33,705 bases of DNA, from NCBI GenBank assembly GCA_009781235.1, contig WQYM01000007.1:1-33705 (forward strand), written 5' to 3'. Numbering within the stretch: position 1 is the stretch's first letter; every line of letters starts with the position of its first letter. The position numbers and the translations under genes were made by a program. The notes under the pieces were generated by a model, which was not told the origin of the DNA, made no database searches, and saw only the letters and a program-made list of their open reading frames with translations. The stretch comes from Bacillota bacterium (GTDB lineage Bacteria; Bacillota; Clostridia; Christensenellales; Pumilibacteraceae). Below are positions 15,818-26,760 of the stretch, piece after piece.

Positions 15818-15856
15818 CTCGTGATGTAAAATTCCGACGGAATTTTACATCACGAG
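15818..15856. terminator. Perfect 39-bp palindrome spanning the ROK kinase stop codon
   Basis: CTCGTGATGTAAAATTCCG, one base, then its exact complement. Read on the minus strand it encodes the last residues (LVM) and TAA of the kinase. It should fold strongly and may terminate or attenuate transcription into the exonuclease-like gene, but no clear U-run follows. Confidence 0.6.
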
Positions 15857-16777
15857 ACTTGCCGCGCCGATTACACCCGCGTCGTTGCCAAGCTGCGCCG
15901 TTAAAATCACGGTGCGCAAGGAATCCTTTCCCCCGTAGCGGCGTTCATCCACGTATTTTTGCAATTGGTCGGTTAAATATTCGCGCTCGCCCGAAACTCC
16001 ACCGCCCAAAATGACCGCCTGGCTCCGAAATACTGCGACGACGTTTAAAATCCCTTCGGCCAACGAGCGTATGTAAGCGTCCACCACCTTTAGCGCGGAG
16101 GCGTCGTTTTTGCGGGCGCACGCGAACGCCGTCCTACCGTCTACCTTGTTTAAATCCTTGCCGCAATGATCCCACATCATGCTGTTTTTATCGGTCTGCA
16201 TCGCAAACAGCGTCTCGCGAATTAAAGCCGTGGCGGAAGTGTAAACCTCCATGCACCCCTTGCGCCCGCACGAGCACTGCACGCCGTTTTCTTTGAGCAC
16301 CGTGTGGCCGATCTCTGTGCCCATGGATTTATAGCCCTCGAACAATTTACCGTTCACAACAAAGCCGCCCCCAAGCCCCGTGCCCAAGGTTAAAAGCGCC
16401 GTGTCTGAGAAGCTTTTGCCCGCGCCGAACTTAGTCTCCCCCAGCGCCGCGACGTTCGCGTCGTTGGAGATTTTGACGGGCTTTCCCGTCCTCTCGGAAA
16501 TGCCTTTTGCGAGCGCGACGTTCTTCCAATACAGATTGGGCGAGTACTCGACGATTCCCGCCTCCGAATCAATCGCGCCCGGGCAGCCGACGCCGATTGC
16601 CTCGTACTCGAACCCCTGCGTCAGCTCGATGACTCCGTCCGCGATGTCGCCGATGACGTGTATGGCGTCGCGGGTGCTTTTGGTCTTAAGACTCGCCTTT
16701 TTGACGATTTGGCCCTTTTCGTTGACGAGCGCGATTTTAACGTTCGTGCCGCCGACATCGATTCCTACATAGTTCAT
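15845..16777 (-). CDS. ROK-family glucokinase
   Basis: A 310-residue sugar kinase. YVGIDVGGTNVKIALVN is the ATP-phosphate loop; GVGCPGAID, ISNDANVAALGE with the catalytic Asp, LLTLGTGLGGGFV, EIGHTVL and the zinc motif CSCGRKGCME follow in ROK order. It most likely phosphorylates glucose to glucose 6-phosphate, feeding glycolysis; N-acetylmannosamine or allose kinase activity cannot be excluded. No helix-turn-helix is present, so it is a kinase and not a repressor. The start is ATG 16777 with GGGAG upstream, not the tracked 16909. A consensus promoter lies 41 bp upstream. The last codons lie in a palindrome. Confidence 0.92.
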   Translation of the reverse strand: MNYVGIDVGGTNVKIALVNEKGQIVKKASLKTKSTRDAIHVIGDIADGVIELTQGFEYEAIGVGCPGAIDSEAGIVEYSPNLYWKNVALAKGISERTGKPVKISNDANVAALGETKFGAGKSFSDTALLTLGTGLGGGFVVNGKLFEGYKSMGTEIGHTVLKENGVQCSCGRKGCMEVYTSATALIRETLFAMQTDKNSMMWDHCGKDLNKVDGRTAFACARKNDASALKVVDAYIRSLAEGILNVVAVFRSQAVILGGGVSGEREYLTDQLQKYVDERRYGGKDSLRTVILTAQLGNDAGVIGAASLVM

Positions 16778-16817
16778 GATAAAAACTCCCGTTTTTATTG
16801 GTGGAAATATCGCATTC

Positions 16818-16846
16818 ATTATACGCGTACATACGCATTCTGTCAA
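16818..16846 (-). promoter_or_regulatory. Consensus promoter of the ROK kinase
   Basis: On the minus strand TTGACA (16841-16846), exactly 17 bp, TATAAT (16818-16823): a perfect sigma-A match. Confidence 0.85.
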
Positions 16847-16930
16847 CTGCTTTCTGTTCAAAAACAAAATATGCTTGCATTTTGCGCGAGCGTACGTTTT
16901 TATGGACACATCTCATAAAGGGATTTTCTC

Positions 16931-16959
16931 TTGACAAGCAAGTAAATCCGTGCTATCCT
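16931..16959 (+). promoter_or_regulatory. Promoter of the leucine-rich-repeat lipoprotein
   Basis: TTGACA (16931-16936), 17 bp, TATCCT (16954-16959). The leader carries GGAGG at 16989-16993, 10 nt before the ATG. Confidence 0.75.
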
Positions 16960-17003
16960 AAATTTATCATACAAACCACCGATCTCACGGAGGCGTCTTT
17001 TTT

Positions 17004-20405
<3,402 letters not shown>

Positions 20406-20437
20406 CGTTTTATACCGCCTGTTCCTTACTATGCCCT

Positions 20438-20466
20438 ATTATAAATCGAACAAACCTATTTGTCAA
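20438..20466 (-). promoter_or_regulatory. Consensus promoter of the metallophosphoesterase
   Basis: On the minus strand TTGACA (20461-20466), 17 bp, TATAAT (20438-20443). It sits immediately after the terminator of the ribosomal cluster. Confidence 0.85.
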
Positions 20467-20476
20467 CAAGGAAATA

Positions 20477-20518
20477 CAAAAAGGGCTGCCTCGCGTTTTT
20501 CTTCGTGAGACAGCCCTC
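20477..20518 (-). terminator. Terminator of the ribosomal protein cluster
   Basis: On the minus strand AGGGCTGTCTCACG pairs with CGCGAGGCAGCCCT (one unpaired position) and is followed by TTTTT. It lies about 40 bp after the L17 stop and closes the long minus-strand transcript. Confidence 0.88.
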
Positions 20519-20525
20519 TTATCTT

Positions 20526-20555
20526 TCATTACTGCATTATTGCATTATCGCATTG
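20526..20555. repeat. Solo 8-bp-unit array after L17
   Basis: CATTACTG-CATTATTG-CATTATCG-CATTGTCG, the same unit type as element F, lies between the L17 stop and the terminator. No inverted partner is present. Confidence 0.75.
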
Positions 20556-20559
20556 TCGG

Positions 20560-21093
20560 TTACACCAACTCAATCAGCGCCTCTTCGGCCGCGTCGCCGC
20601 GCCGAAAGCCCATTTTAAGGACGCGGGTATAGCCACCGCCTTTGCCGACTTCTTGGATGCGGCGGGCGTACTTGGGGGCGTAATCGTTAAAAATCTTCTC
20701 TAACAGCGGATGGTAAATGTGCTCGGTCCGGCCACGGAACGCGGCTTTGGTTTCACCCTTAGCGCGCTGCTCCTGCTGGTCATAGACGACCGCCATAATC
20801 TTACGGCGTGCCGCCAGCTTTTTGGGCCCGTCGTTAACAATAGCAACCTTGATTTCCTTTTGCGTCCGCTTGCCCTTTTTGTCCGTCTCGGTCTTAATGC
20901 GCGTCTCGACCTTTTCCACCGTATCGGTGTACGAGTCAATCGCAAGCGTCAACAGCTTTTCGGCAATGCGCGATACTTCTTTTGCGCGCGCCGCTGTCGT
21001 TTGTATTTTTCCGTGCCACAAAAGCGCGGTTACCTGATTGCGTAACAGCGCGTCCCTTTGGTCTGTGGGCCTGCCTAGTTTTCGTTGTTCCAT
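20560..21093 (-). CDS. rplQ: 50S ribosomal protein L17, long form
   Basis: A 177-residue L17; RKLGRPTDQRDALLRNQVTALL at the N-terminus and GGYTRVLKMGFRRGDAAEEALIEL at the C-terminus are diagnostic. Typical bacterial L17 has 115-130 residues. The extra length is an insertion of about 50 residues in the middle (KTETDKKGKRTQKEIKVAIV and the KAAFRGRTEHIYHPLLEKIF stretch). L17 lines the exit-tunnel side of the large subunit. It is the last gene of the cluster, 6 bp after rpoA, with no paired element in between, and a terminator follows. Confidence 0.96.
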   Translation of the reverse strand: MEQRKLGRPTDQRDALLRNQVTALLWHGKIQTTAARAKEVSRIAEKLLTLAIDSYTDTVEKVETRIKTETDKKGKRTQKEIKVAIVNDGPKKLAARRKIMAVVYDQQEQRAKGETKAAFRGRTEHIYHPLLEKIFNDYAPKYARRIQEVGKGGGYTRVLKMGFRRGDAAEEALIELV

Positions 21094-21099
21094 AATGAT

Positions 21100-22053
21100 T
21101 TACTCCTCGGACCTTTTCATTGCCAGTCCGTAACTCAATAACTTATTCATAACCTCGTCGAGCGATTTTCTGCCTAAATTGCGTACTTTTAACATATCGT
21201 CCTCGGAACGGCGGGTCAAATCCTCTACCGTGTGGATTCCGGCGCGCTTTAAGCAGTTGTACGAGCGAACCGACAAATCCATATCCTCAATCGTCATCTC
21301 TAAAACCTTTTGCTGCTTATCTTCCTCGCGCGAGATTAGGATGTCCATACCGGAAATGGATTCGGAGAGCCCTACAAACATGCGGATGTGGTCCTCAATC
21401 GCCTTTGCCGCCAAGCTTATCGCGTCGCGGGCGGAGATGGAGCCGTCGGTGGCAACGTCAACCGTCAACTTGTCGTAATCGATGTTGTGGCCGACGCGGG
21501 TTGCCTCCACGCTGTAGCTCGCGGCCTTGACGGGGGTGAAAATCGAGTCGATGGCAATATAACCGATGGGCTGAGCATCATCCTTTTGAGCCTCGGCGAC
21601 TACGTATCCGCGCCCACGCCCCACGTAGAGTTCCGCCGAAAACCGGCCGCCCTCGTCCAACGTACAAATATACAGCTCGGGATTTAAAATCTCTACCTCG
21701 GGATCAATCTGAATATCGCCCGCCGTCACAACGCCCGACGACGAACGCTCGATCCTTAATATCTTTTTAATGCTTTTGTCGGGATAATTTGCCCGCAAAT
21801 TGAGGTTTTTGAGGTTAAGTATGATCTCGGCGACATCCTCTTTTACGCCCTTTACGGTCATAAATTCGTGGTTGACACTCTCGATGCGCACGCCGACCAC
21901 CGCCGACCCGGGCAACGCGGACAGCAAAACCCGCCTTAGCGCGTTTCCAAGCGTAATACCGTAGCCGCGCTCCAGCGGTTCGATGACAAATTTGCCCTCG
22001 CGCAAATCCGCGCTTTCCTCTACCGCAATCCGCGGTTTTTCTATTTCCATCAT
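21100..22053 (-). CDS. rpoA: DNA-directed RNA polymerase alpha subunit
   Basis: A 317-residue alpha subunit of normal length. The N-terminal assembly domain has EPLERGYGITLGNALRRVLL and FMTVKGVKEDVAEIILNLK; the C-terminal domain (from about 250) has LKRAGIHTVEDLTRR and VRNLGRKSLDEVMNKL, the helix-hairpin-helix surface that binds UP elements and activators. Two start ATGs lie side by side; GGAG is 11 nt upstream of the first. It sits between S4 and L17, as in other clostridia. Confidence 0.98.
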   Translation of the reverse strand: MMEIEKPRIAVEESADLREGKFVIEPLERGYGITLGNALRRVLLSALPGSAVVGVRIESVNHEFMTVKGVKEDVAEIILNLKNLNLRANYPDKSIKKILRIERSSSGVVTAGDIQIDPEVEILNPELYICTLDEGGRFSAELYVGRGRGYVVAEAQKDDAQPIGYIAIDSIFTPVKAASYSVEATRVGHNIDYDKLTVDVATDGSISARDAISLAAKAIEDHIRMFVGLSESISGMDILISREEDKQQKVLEMTIEDMDLSVRSYNCLKRAGIHTVEDLTRRSEDDMLKVRNLGRKSLDEVMNKLLSYGLAMKRSEE

Positions 22054-22112
22054 GGCTTTAAAATCTCCTTGGACGGACTTTATATGCCGACCTTTTGATA
22101 GTGGGTGTTCCG

Positions 22113-22232
22113 AGATAAAAGATAAAAGATAACAGATAACAAAAAATGGAAGGATTTAAAATAGGAAACCGTTCGTTACTCGCAATAAAAAATATCCGAT
22201 TTCTTTTATCTTTTATTTTTTATCTTTTATCT
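22113..22232. repeat. Paired heptamer element B3 (GATAAAA units), S4-rpoA junction
   Basis: Left arm 22113-22147 and right arm 22202-22232 are inverted runs of GATAAAA/GATAACA. The loop, read on the minus strand, includes TTTATTGCGAGT, similar to TTTATTGCGAAT in element D. Confidence 0.87.
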
Positions 22233-22278
22233 GTGTACCCCTTAACTTTTGCATTTGCCGCTTAACACTGCCCATCGC

Positions 22279-22911
22279 TTACTTCGAATAAAGCTCTACA
22301 ATCAACTGCTCTTTGATGTTCATATCGACGTCCGCGCGCTCGGGGGTTTGCAAAATCTTGCCCACAAACGATTCGGTGTCGAACTCCACCCATTTCGGCA
22401 TCACGATTTTTGCGCCCTTGAGCTCTTTAAACATTTCGTTGTCGCGTTTTGACTCTTTAACGGAAATGATGTCGCCGGGCTTTACGCAAAATGAGGGGAT
22501 ATTGACGGATTTACCGTTGACCGTAATGTGGCCGTGATTGACGATTTGACGGCTTTGCGCGCGCGAAGAGCCGATGCCCATGCGGTAGACGACGTTATCG
22601 AGCCGCTTTTCTAACAGAAAAAGCATCGTCTCGCCGGTAACACCCTTTGAGCGCGCGGCCTCGTCGTAATACGAACGGAACTGCTTTTCGAGTAACCCGT
22701 ACGTCTTTTTAACCTTTTGCTTTTCGCGCAGCTGAATGCTGTACTCGCTGGCCTTTTTGCGGCTGGGCGTAGGCCCGTGCTGCCCGGGAACTCCGGAGGT
22801 CGCGCGGCGCTCGACCGAGCACTTTTTAGAGGTGCAGCGCTCGCCCTTTAAAAACAATTTTTGTCCTTCGCGCCTGCACTGACGGCAGTCCGCGTCTGTA
22901 TATTTTGCCAT
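22279..22911 (-). CDS. rpsD: 30S ribosomal protein S4, zinc-binding form
   Basis: A 210-residue primary 16S rRNA-binding protein. The N-terminus carries four Cys (CRQCRREGQKLFLKGERC and TSKKC), the zinc-binding version. The S4 RNA-binding domain follows in KRLDNVVYRMGIGSSRAQSR and IVNHGHITVNGKSVNIPS. In many bacteria S4 represses its own operon; no such leader was identified here. It begins 4 bp after the S11 stop, a tight junction with no paired element. Confidence 0.97.
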   Translation of the reverse strand: MAKYTDADCRQCRREGQKLFLKGERCTSKKCSVERRATSGVPGQHGPTPSRKKASEYSIQLREKQKVKKTYGLLEKQFRSYYDEAARSKGVTGETMLFLLEKRLDNVVYRMGIGSSRAQSRQIVNHGHITVNGKSVNIPSFCVKPGDIISVKESKRDNEMFKELKGAKIVMPKWVEFDTESFVGKILQTPERADVDMNIKEQLIVELYSK

Positions 22912-22915
22912 TATG

Positions 22916-23314
22916 TTATACCCTCCTCCGTTTGGGCGGCCTACAGCCGTTGTGCGGAATCGGGGAAACGTCGGTAATCGACGTAACCTCTAAGCCCGCA
23001 ACCTCTAAGGCGCGGATCGCCGATTCTCTGCCGGCACCCGGGCCTTTTATGAACACCTCGACCGTGCGCAGCCCCATCGCTTTGGCGGTGACCGCGGCCT
23101 TTTCGCTGGCCTGCTGCGCCGCGAACGGTGTGGACTTGCGACTGCCGCGGAATTTTAACGCCCCCGCGCTGGACGCCGTTAAGGCGTTGCCTTTTTCGTC
23201 GGTGATTGTGACGATTGTATTGTTAAAGGACGCCTGAATATGCGCCTGCCCGCGCGAAATATTGTGCGTGATTTTCTTTTTAGATACCGCTTTTTTGTTA
23301 ACTTGTGCCGGCAT
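22916..23314 (-). CDS. rpsK: 30S ribosomal protein S11
   Basis: A 132-residue protein; [42 protein letters not shown] and the C-terminal [21 protein letters not shown] are diagnostic. It sits on the platform of the small subunit near the mRNA exit. GGAGAG lies about 9 nt upstream. Element B2 separates it from S13, while S4 follows almost directly. Confidence 0.98.
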   Translation of the reverse strand: MPAQVNKKAVSKKKITHNISRGQAHIQASFNNTIVTITDEKGNALTASSAGALKFRGSRKSTPFAAQQASEKAAVTAKAMGLRTVEVFIKGPGAGRESAIRALEVAGLEVTSITDVSPIPHNGCRPPKRRRV

Positions 23315-23368
23315 TTTGTGTTGTACTCTCCTTTTTGTGTTCCTCTAATCAAAGACTGTCGGAAACTT

Positions 23369-23499
23369 AGATAAAAGATAATAGATAACAGATGACAGAT
23401 AACAGAAAATGGACGGCTTGTAAAAGATGTATCAAACGCGCATTGCCTAAAAAACGATAAGTCCGCACTCTTTTATCTTTTATCTGTTATCTTTTATCT
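23369..23499. repeat. Paired heptamer element B2 (GATAAAA units), S13-S11 junction
   Basis: Left arm 23369-23406 (GATAAAA-GATAATA-GATAACA-GATGACA) and right arm 23469-23499 are inverted copies. The loop is about 62 bp and starts AAAATGGA, as in B1 and B3. Confidence 0.87.
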
Positions 23500-23542
23500 C
23501 GTAAAGTCAAATCGCTAATAAAGTGCTACCAAGCGATAGAGC

Positions 23543-23920
23543 CTACTTCTTTTTCGCCTTGGCCCTGCCTACCGTGCGCTTGGGACCCTTGCGGGTGCGC
23601 GCGTTCTGCTTGGTGGACTGGCCGCGCACGGGTAACCCCTTGCGGTGGCGCACCCCGCGGTAGCAACCGATTTCCATCAGCCGCTTTATCGAGAGCGAAA
23701 CATCGCGGTGCAGGTCGCCCTCCGTCACGACGTTTTTTTCTATATAATTGCGAAGTTTTGACACCTCGTCCTCGGTTAAATCCTTTACGCGCGTGTCGGG
23801 GCTGATTCCGGTATCCGCCAGAATCTTGTCCGCCGTCGGGCGGCCGATTCCATAAATGTAGGTCAGCCCGATTTCTACCCGTTTTTCCTTCGGGAGGTCT
23901 ATTCCTGATATACGTGCCAT
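23543..23920 (-). CDS. rpsM: 30S ribosomal protein S13
   Basis: A 125-residue protein starting [26 protein letters not shown], with [15 protein letters not shown] and a basic tail [12 protein letters not shown]. It forms inter-subunit bridges in the 30S head. The ORF track begins at 24007, but those extra 29 residues are translated repeat A1 ([12 protein letters not shown]); the ATG at 23920 has AAGGAG 5 nt upstream and starts the family sequence. Confidence 0.98.
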   Translation of the reverse strand: MARISGIDLPKEKRVEIGLTYIYGIGRPTADKILADTGISPDTRVKDLTEDEVSKLRNYIEKNVVTEGDLHRDVSLSIKRLMEIGCYRGVRHRKGLPVRGQSTKQNARTRKGPKRTVGRAKAKKK

Positions 23921-23932
23921 GCTATCTCCTTC

Positions 23933-24087
23933 TAGTGCAGTAGTGCAATAGTGCAGTAGTGCAGTAGTGAATATTGATGAGTTTCTTGATGGAACAGTAA
24001 TCGACAATTTTGCAAATACAACAGCTTGTACAGATTGTTATCCGTCTTACTACTATTGCACTACTGCACTATCGCACTACCGCACTA
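23933..24087. repeat. Paired element A1 (AGTGCAGT units), L36-S13 junction
   Basis: Left arm 23933-23969 and right arm 24049-24087 are inverted runs of 8-bp units AGTGCAGT/AGTGCAAT. The loop of about 79 bp starts AATATTGATGA, as in A2. Confidence 0.9.
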
Positions 24088-24092
24088 ATTTT

Positions 24093-24209
24093 CTAGCCTT
24101 GCCTCTGCTTGTGGCTGGCGTTTTTTGCGCAAATAACCATAATTTTACCGTGACGCTTGATAACCTTGCATTTATCGCACATCGGTTTAACGGATGTCCT
24201 GACTTTCAT
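24093..24209 (-). CDS. rpmJ: 50S ribosomal protein L36 (too short for the ORF track)
   Basis: A 38-residue protein, [20 protein letters not shown] and on to [12 protein letters not shown]. The three Cys and one His form the zinc-ribbon version of L36, a small protein at the base of the L7/L12 side of the large subunit. AGGAG lies 5 nt upstream. Elements A1 and A2 lie just outside both ends, so this 117-bp gene sits between two long potential hairpins. Confidence 0.97.
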   Translation of the reverse strand: MKVRTSVKPMCDKCKVIKRHGKIMVICAKNASHKQRQG

Positions 24210-24221
24210 AATGTCTCCTTC

Positions 24222-24340
24222 TAGTGCAGTAGTGCAATAGTGCAATAGTGCGGTAGTGAATATTGATGATTTTTCAATTTAAGCTCAATAACTTATTATC
24301 CTTCACTATTGCACTACTGCACTATTGCACTACTGCACTT
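24222..24340. repeat. Paired element A2 (AGTGCAGT units), infA-L36 junction
   Basis: Left arm 24222-24258 and right arm 24304-24340 are inverted 8-bp-unit runs. The loop of 45 bp starts AATATTGATGATTTTTC and ends ATCCTTC, a pair of edges shared with A3 and A5. Confidence 0.9.
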
Positions 24341-24362
24341 GTGAAAGCAAATCGTTCTCGGT

Positions 24363-24581
24363 TTACTTATTTCTGTATGTGATGCGCCCTTTGGTAATGT
24401 CGTAGGGCGACATTTCGATTTTCACACGGTCACCCTCTAAAATCCTAATGTAATGCATTCGGATTTTACCGGAAATCGTGCACATAACCATATGCCCGCT
24501 GGCAAGTTTTACCTTAAACGTCGTATTCCTGAGGCTTTCAACGACGACGCCCTCGGCTTCTATGTTGTCTTCTCTTGGCAT
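24363..24581 (-). CDS. infA: Translation initiation factor IF-1
   Basis: A 72-residue OB-fold protein of standard length, [40 protein letters not shown] and [13 protein letters not shown]. It binds the ribosomal A site during initiation. AGGAG lies 4 nt upstream of the ATG. The position between the KOW protein and L36 matches other clostridia. Confidence 0.98.
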   Translation of the reverse strand: MPREDNIEAEGVVVESLRNTTFKVKLASGHMVMCTISGKIRMHYIRILEGDRVKIEMSPYDITKGRITYRNK

Positions 24582-24598
24582 GAAACTCCTTTTGGGGG

Positions 24599-24695
24599 AA
24601 TGCAGTAATGCAGTAATTATTGTTGTGATTGGTTTGTTCTTTACATGCTATCATCCTTCATTACTTCATTACTGCATTATTGCATTACTGCATTT
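24599..24695. repeat. Paired element F (AATGCAGT units), KOW-infA junction
   Basis: Left arm 24599-24618 and right arm 24660-24695 are inverted 8-bp-unit runs related to family A (G replaced by A in the unit). The loop starts ATTGTTGTGATTG and ends ATCCTTCA, as in family A. The right arm runs into the KOW gene and encodes its last residues. Confidence 0.87.
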
Positions 24696-24956
24696 CAACA
24701 GATGTCTTTTGAGCTCGTTATCTTTTAGTGTTCCGTCGGCGATTTTCGCCAAAACGCCGCCCTCGACGGCTGCGTCGAACAAAATCTTTACGTGCTTTAC
24801 TCTTTTTTTCTTCGGGGCTTTTATGCTGCGGTACTCGCCGTCGGCAACCGCCACGAATTCGTGGTCAATCACCTTTACGATGACGTATGCGCGGCCTTTA
24901 TCGTGCCCGGCAAGGCTTACGGCGATACCGCCCAAGGTTGGGAGCTGAGGGTTCAT
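24669..24956 (-). CDS. KOW-domain RNA-binding protein (L14e-like)
   Basis: A 95-residue protein with a KOW motif near its start (GGIAVSLAGHDKGRAYVIVKV) and a basic middle (KAPKKKRVKHVKILF). A protein of this type regularly lies between map and infA in clostridia and is thought to act on ribosomes or rRNA, without proven function. The last eight residues (CSNAIMQ plus the preceding Lys) and the TAA are encoded by the arm of element F, so the native C-terminus has been replaced or extended. The Shine-Dalgarno is weak (GAGTG). Confidence 0.85.
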   Translation of the reverse strand: MNPQLPTLGGIAVSLAGHDKGRAYVIVKVIDHEFVAVADGEYRSIKAPKKKRVKHVKILFDAAVEGGVLAKIADGTLKDNELKRHLLKCSNAIMQ

Positions 24957-24963
24957 GCACTCG

Positions 24964-25062
24964 ATATCGGGGTTCGGGGTTCGGGGTTCGGAGTTCGAAA
25001 AATAGATTTATCCTTTTACGAATCCCGAATTCCGAACCCCAAACCCCGAAGGCCTCCGATAT
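24964..25062. repeat. Paired heptamer element H (GGGTTCG units), map-KOW junction
   Basis: The left arm (24968-24997) is four GGGTTCG-type units; the right arm (25026-25048) is a shorter inverted set. Outer flanks GATATCGG and CCGATAT are also inverted. The loop is only about 28 bp. Confidence 0.83.
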
Positions 25063-25069
25063 TGATTCG

Positions 25070-25816
25070 TTATTCGGTTAAAACTTCGGGTCCGCCGTTG
25101 GTAATAAGCACCGTGTTCTCGTAATGCGCCGACAGCTTTCCGTCTTTTGTGCGTACGGTCCATTTATCTACGGGGTCCACCGTCACCTCGAAGCCGCCCG
25201 CGTTTACCATCGGCTCGATGGCGAGCACAAAGCCGGCTTGCAAGCACGGCCCTTGCCCGGGTGCGCCGTAGTTGGGGATTTGAGGGTCTTCGTGCAGGTT
25301 TTTTCCGATGCCGTGGCCGCAAAAGGCGCGTACGACCGAGTATCCGTTTGCTTCGGCGCGGGCTTGGATTGCCCGGGAGATGTCGCCGACCCGCCTGCCC
25401 GCACGCGCTTGCTTTAGACCTTCATAAAAGCATTCGCGTGTGACGGCCATCAGCTTTGCGGCTTCTTTTGAAACGTTGCCGACCGGGTAGGTGCGCGCCG
25501 CGTCTCCGTGATAGCCGTCCTTAACGGCGCCGAAGTCCAGTGACACGATGTCACCCTCACGCAACGCGTACGCGTCCGGAATCCCGTGAATCACGACGTC
25601 GTTTACCGAAATACAGGTGGCCGCCGGGTAGCCGAAGTAGTTTTTAAAGTTTGGGTACGCCCCGCGCGAGAGGATATAGTCTTCCGCAATTTTATTGAGC
25701 CCGCCCGTCGTAACGCCCGGTTTAATAAACGCTTCCACGTGCTTTAAGGTGTCTGCGACAATGCGGCTTGCGGCGCGCATTTTTGTAATCTCTTTGTCAG
25801 TTTTTATAGGTATCAT
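25070..25816 (-). CDS. map: Methionine aminopeptidase, type I
   Basis: A 248-residue enzyme that removes the initiator Met from nascent proteins. The five metal ligands are visible in SLDFGAVKDGYHGDAARTY (two Asp), CGHGIGKNLHEDP (His), LAIEPMVNAG (Glu) and SAHYENTVLIT (Glu); the substrate His lies in VVIHGIPD. Length and type match the short bacterial form without zinc finger. The Shine-Dalgarno is weak (GAAGAGAA next to the ATG), unlike its neighbours. Elements B1 and H lie on its two sides. Confidence 0.97.
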   Translation of the reverse strand: MIPIKTDKEITKMRAASRIVADTLKHVEAFIKPGVTTGGLNKIAEDYILSRGAYPNFKNYFGYPAATCISVNDVVIHGIPDAYALREGDIVSLDFGAVKDGYHGDAARTYPVGNVSKEAAKLMAVTRECFYEGLKQARAGRRVGDISRAIQARAEANGYSVVRAFCGHGIGKNLHEDPQIPNYGAPGQGPCLQAGFVLAIEPMVNAGGFEVTVDPVDKWTVRTKDGKLSAHYENTVLITNGGPEVLTE

Positions 25817-25849
25817 TTCTCTTCGCCGGTTCAGCGCTTGTTTGAGACT

Positions 25850-25973
25850 AGATAAAAGATAACAGATAAAAGATAAAAGAAAATGGAAGATTTGGTTTTT
25901 TGTATAAAAGAATATTGCCGGTCAACATAAATAAGTCAATTTTCTTTTATCTTTTATCTGTTATCCTTTATCT
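25850..25973. repeat. Paired heptamer element B1 (GATAAAA units), adk-map junction
   Basis: Left arm 25850-25879 and right arm 25944-25973 are 30 bp each and complementary at 29 positions. The loop of 64 bp holds a possible minus-strand promoter, TTGACT (25934-25939), 17 bp, AATATT (25911-25916). Confidence 0.9.
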
Positions 25974-25983
25974 CGTTCCATAC

Positions 25984-26616
25984 CTACATTTTGCTTTCCT
26001 CAAATGCCCGTAACACTCTAACCGCTTCCGGCGGGTTTTTTAAGCCGTCGACCGCTTTTAGGATACCTTTTGCCGCATAATAATTCACCAGCGGCGCGGT
26101 TTGGGCATCGTACACGGCAAGACGGGCCAGAAAAACTTCCTCGCGGTCGTCGTCGCGCTGGACGACGGAGCCGCCGCATTTACCGCACACGCTTCCGCCG
26201 TACGTTTCGACGTGATAGCTGGCGCCGCACGCCGCATTGGCGCAGACGCGCCGTCCGGAAATGCGCTTAGCGAGCAGATCTGCGTCCGCAACCACGTCGA
26301 TGACAACGTCGATATGCGTGATTTTATCTAATGCCTCGGCTTGCGGGAGCGTCCGGGGAAATCCGTCTAAAAGGTAGCCGTTTTTGCAATCCTCTTTTAT
26401 AAGCCGGCTTTGCACCAACTCGATGACAACCTCGTCGGGAACCAATTTGCCTTGATCCATGTACGCCTTTGCCTTTAGGCCGACGGACGTGCCTTCCTTG
26501 ATGTTTTGACGAAAGATATCGCCCGTTGATATGTGCGGAATCTGATATTCCGCCGCGATGAGTGCGGCTCTGGTGCCTTTTCCGGCGCCCGGAGCGCCTA
26601 ATAGAATGAGGTTCAT
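25984..26616 (-). CDS. adk: Adenylate kinase, zinc-LID form
   Basis: A 210-residue enzyme that interconverts ATP plus AMP with 2 ADP. LLGAPGAGKGTRA is the P-loop, HISTGDIFRQN and YLLDGFPRTLPQAEAL are the AMP-binding segments, and the LID has four Cys (CANAACGASYHVETYGGSVC, then GKC) as in Gram-positive zinc-binding kinases. The position between secY and map is standard. A promoter-like pair within element A3 lies about 80 bp upstream. Confidence 0.97.
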   Translation of the reverse strand: MNLILLGAPGAGKGTRAALIAAEYQIPHISTGDIFRQNIKEGTSVGLKAKAYMDQGKLVPDEVVIELVQSRLIKEDCKNGYLLDGFPRTLPQAEALDKITHIDVVIDVVADADLLAKRISGRRVCANAACGASYHVETYGGSVCGKCGGSVVQRDDDREEVFLARLAVYDAQTAPLVNYYAAKGILKAVDGLKNPPEAVRVLRAFEESKM

Positions 26617-26651
26617 ATGATTTTGCGCTTACTCCTATCAATTCGCTAACC

Positions 26652-26760
26652 TAGTGCAGTAGTGCAATAGTGCAATAGTTATTGATGTTTCTTGATTATA
26701 CGTGAAACGGCTTTGTTTGCAAGCTCACTTTCATCCTTCACTACTGCACTACTGCACTAC
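26652..26760. repeat. Paired element A3 (AGTGCAGT units), secY-adk junction
   Basis: Left arm 26652-26679 and right arm 26740-26760 are inverted 8-bp-unit runs. The loop starts TTATTGATGTTTCTTGA and ends ATCCTTC. The right arm abuts the TAG stop of secY. Confidence 0.9.
26695..26722 (-). promoter_or_regulatory. Candidate promoter inside the loop of element A3, facing adk
   Basis: On the minus strand TTGCAA (26717-26722), 16 bp, TATAAT (26695-26700). It lies in the single-stranded loop of the predicted hairpin and could give adk and downstream genes a second start. Confidence 0.55.

Noticed and set aside
23543-24007. Longer S13 start at 24007 (likewise L30 at 29239, L5 at 32621)
   Set aside because: The extra residues are translated repeat arms ([12 protein letters not shown]-like), and clear Shine-Dalgarno sites precede the internal family starts.
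23933-24087. Paired elements as ordinary rho-independent terminators
   Set aside because: Arms are long and AT-rich or mixed, loops are 25-90 bp, no U-run follows, and termination in every junction would silence the ribosomal cluster.
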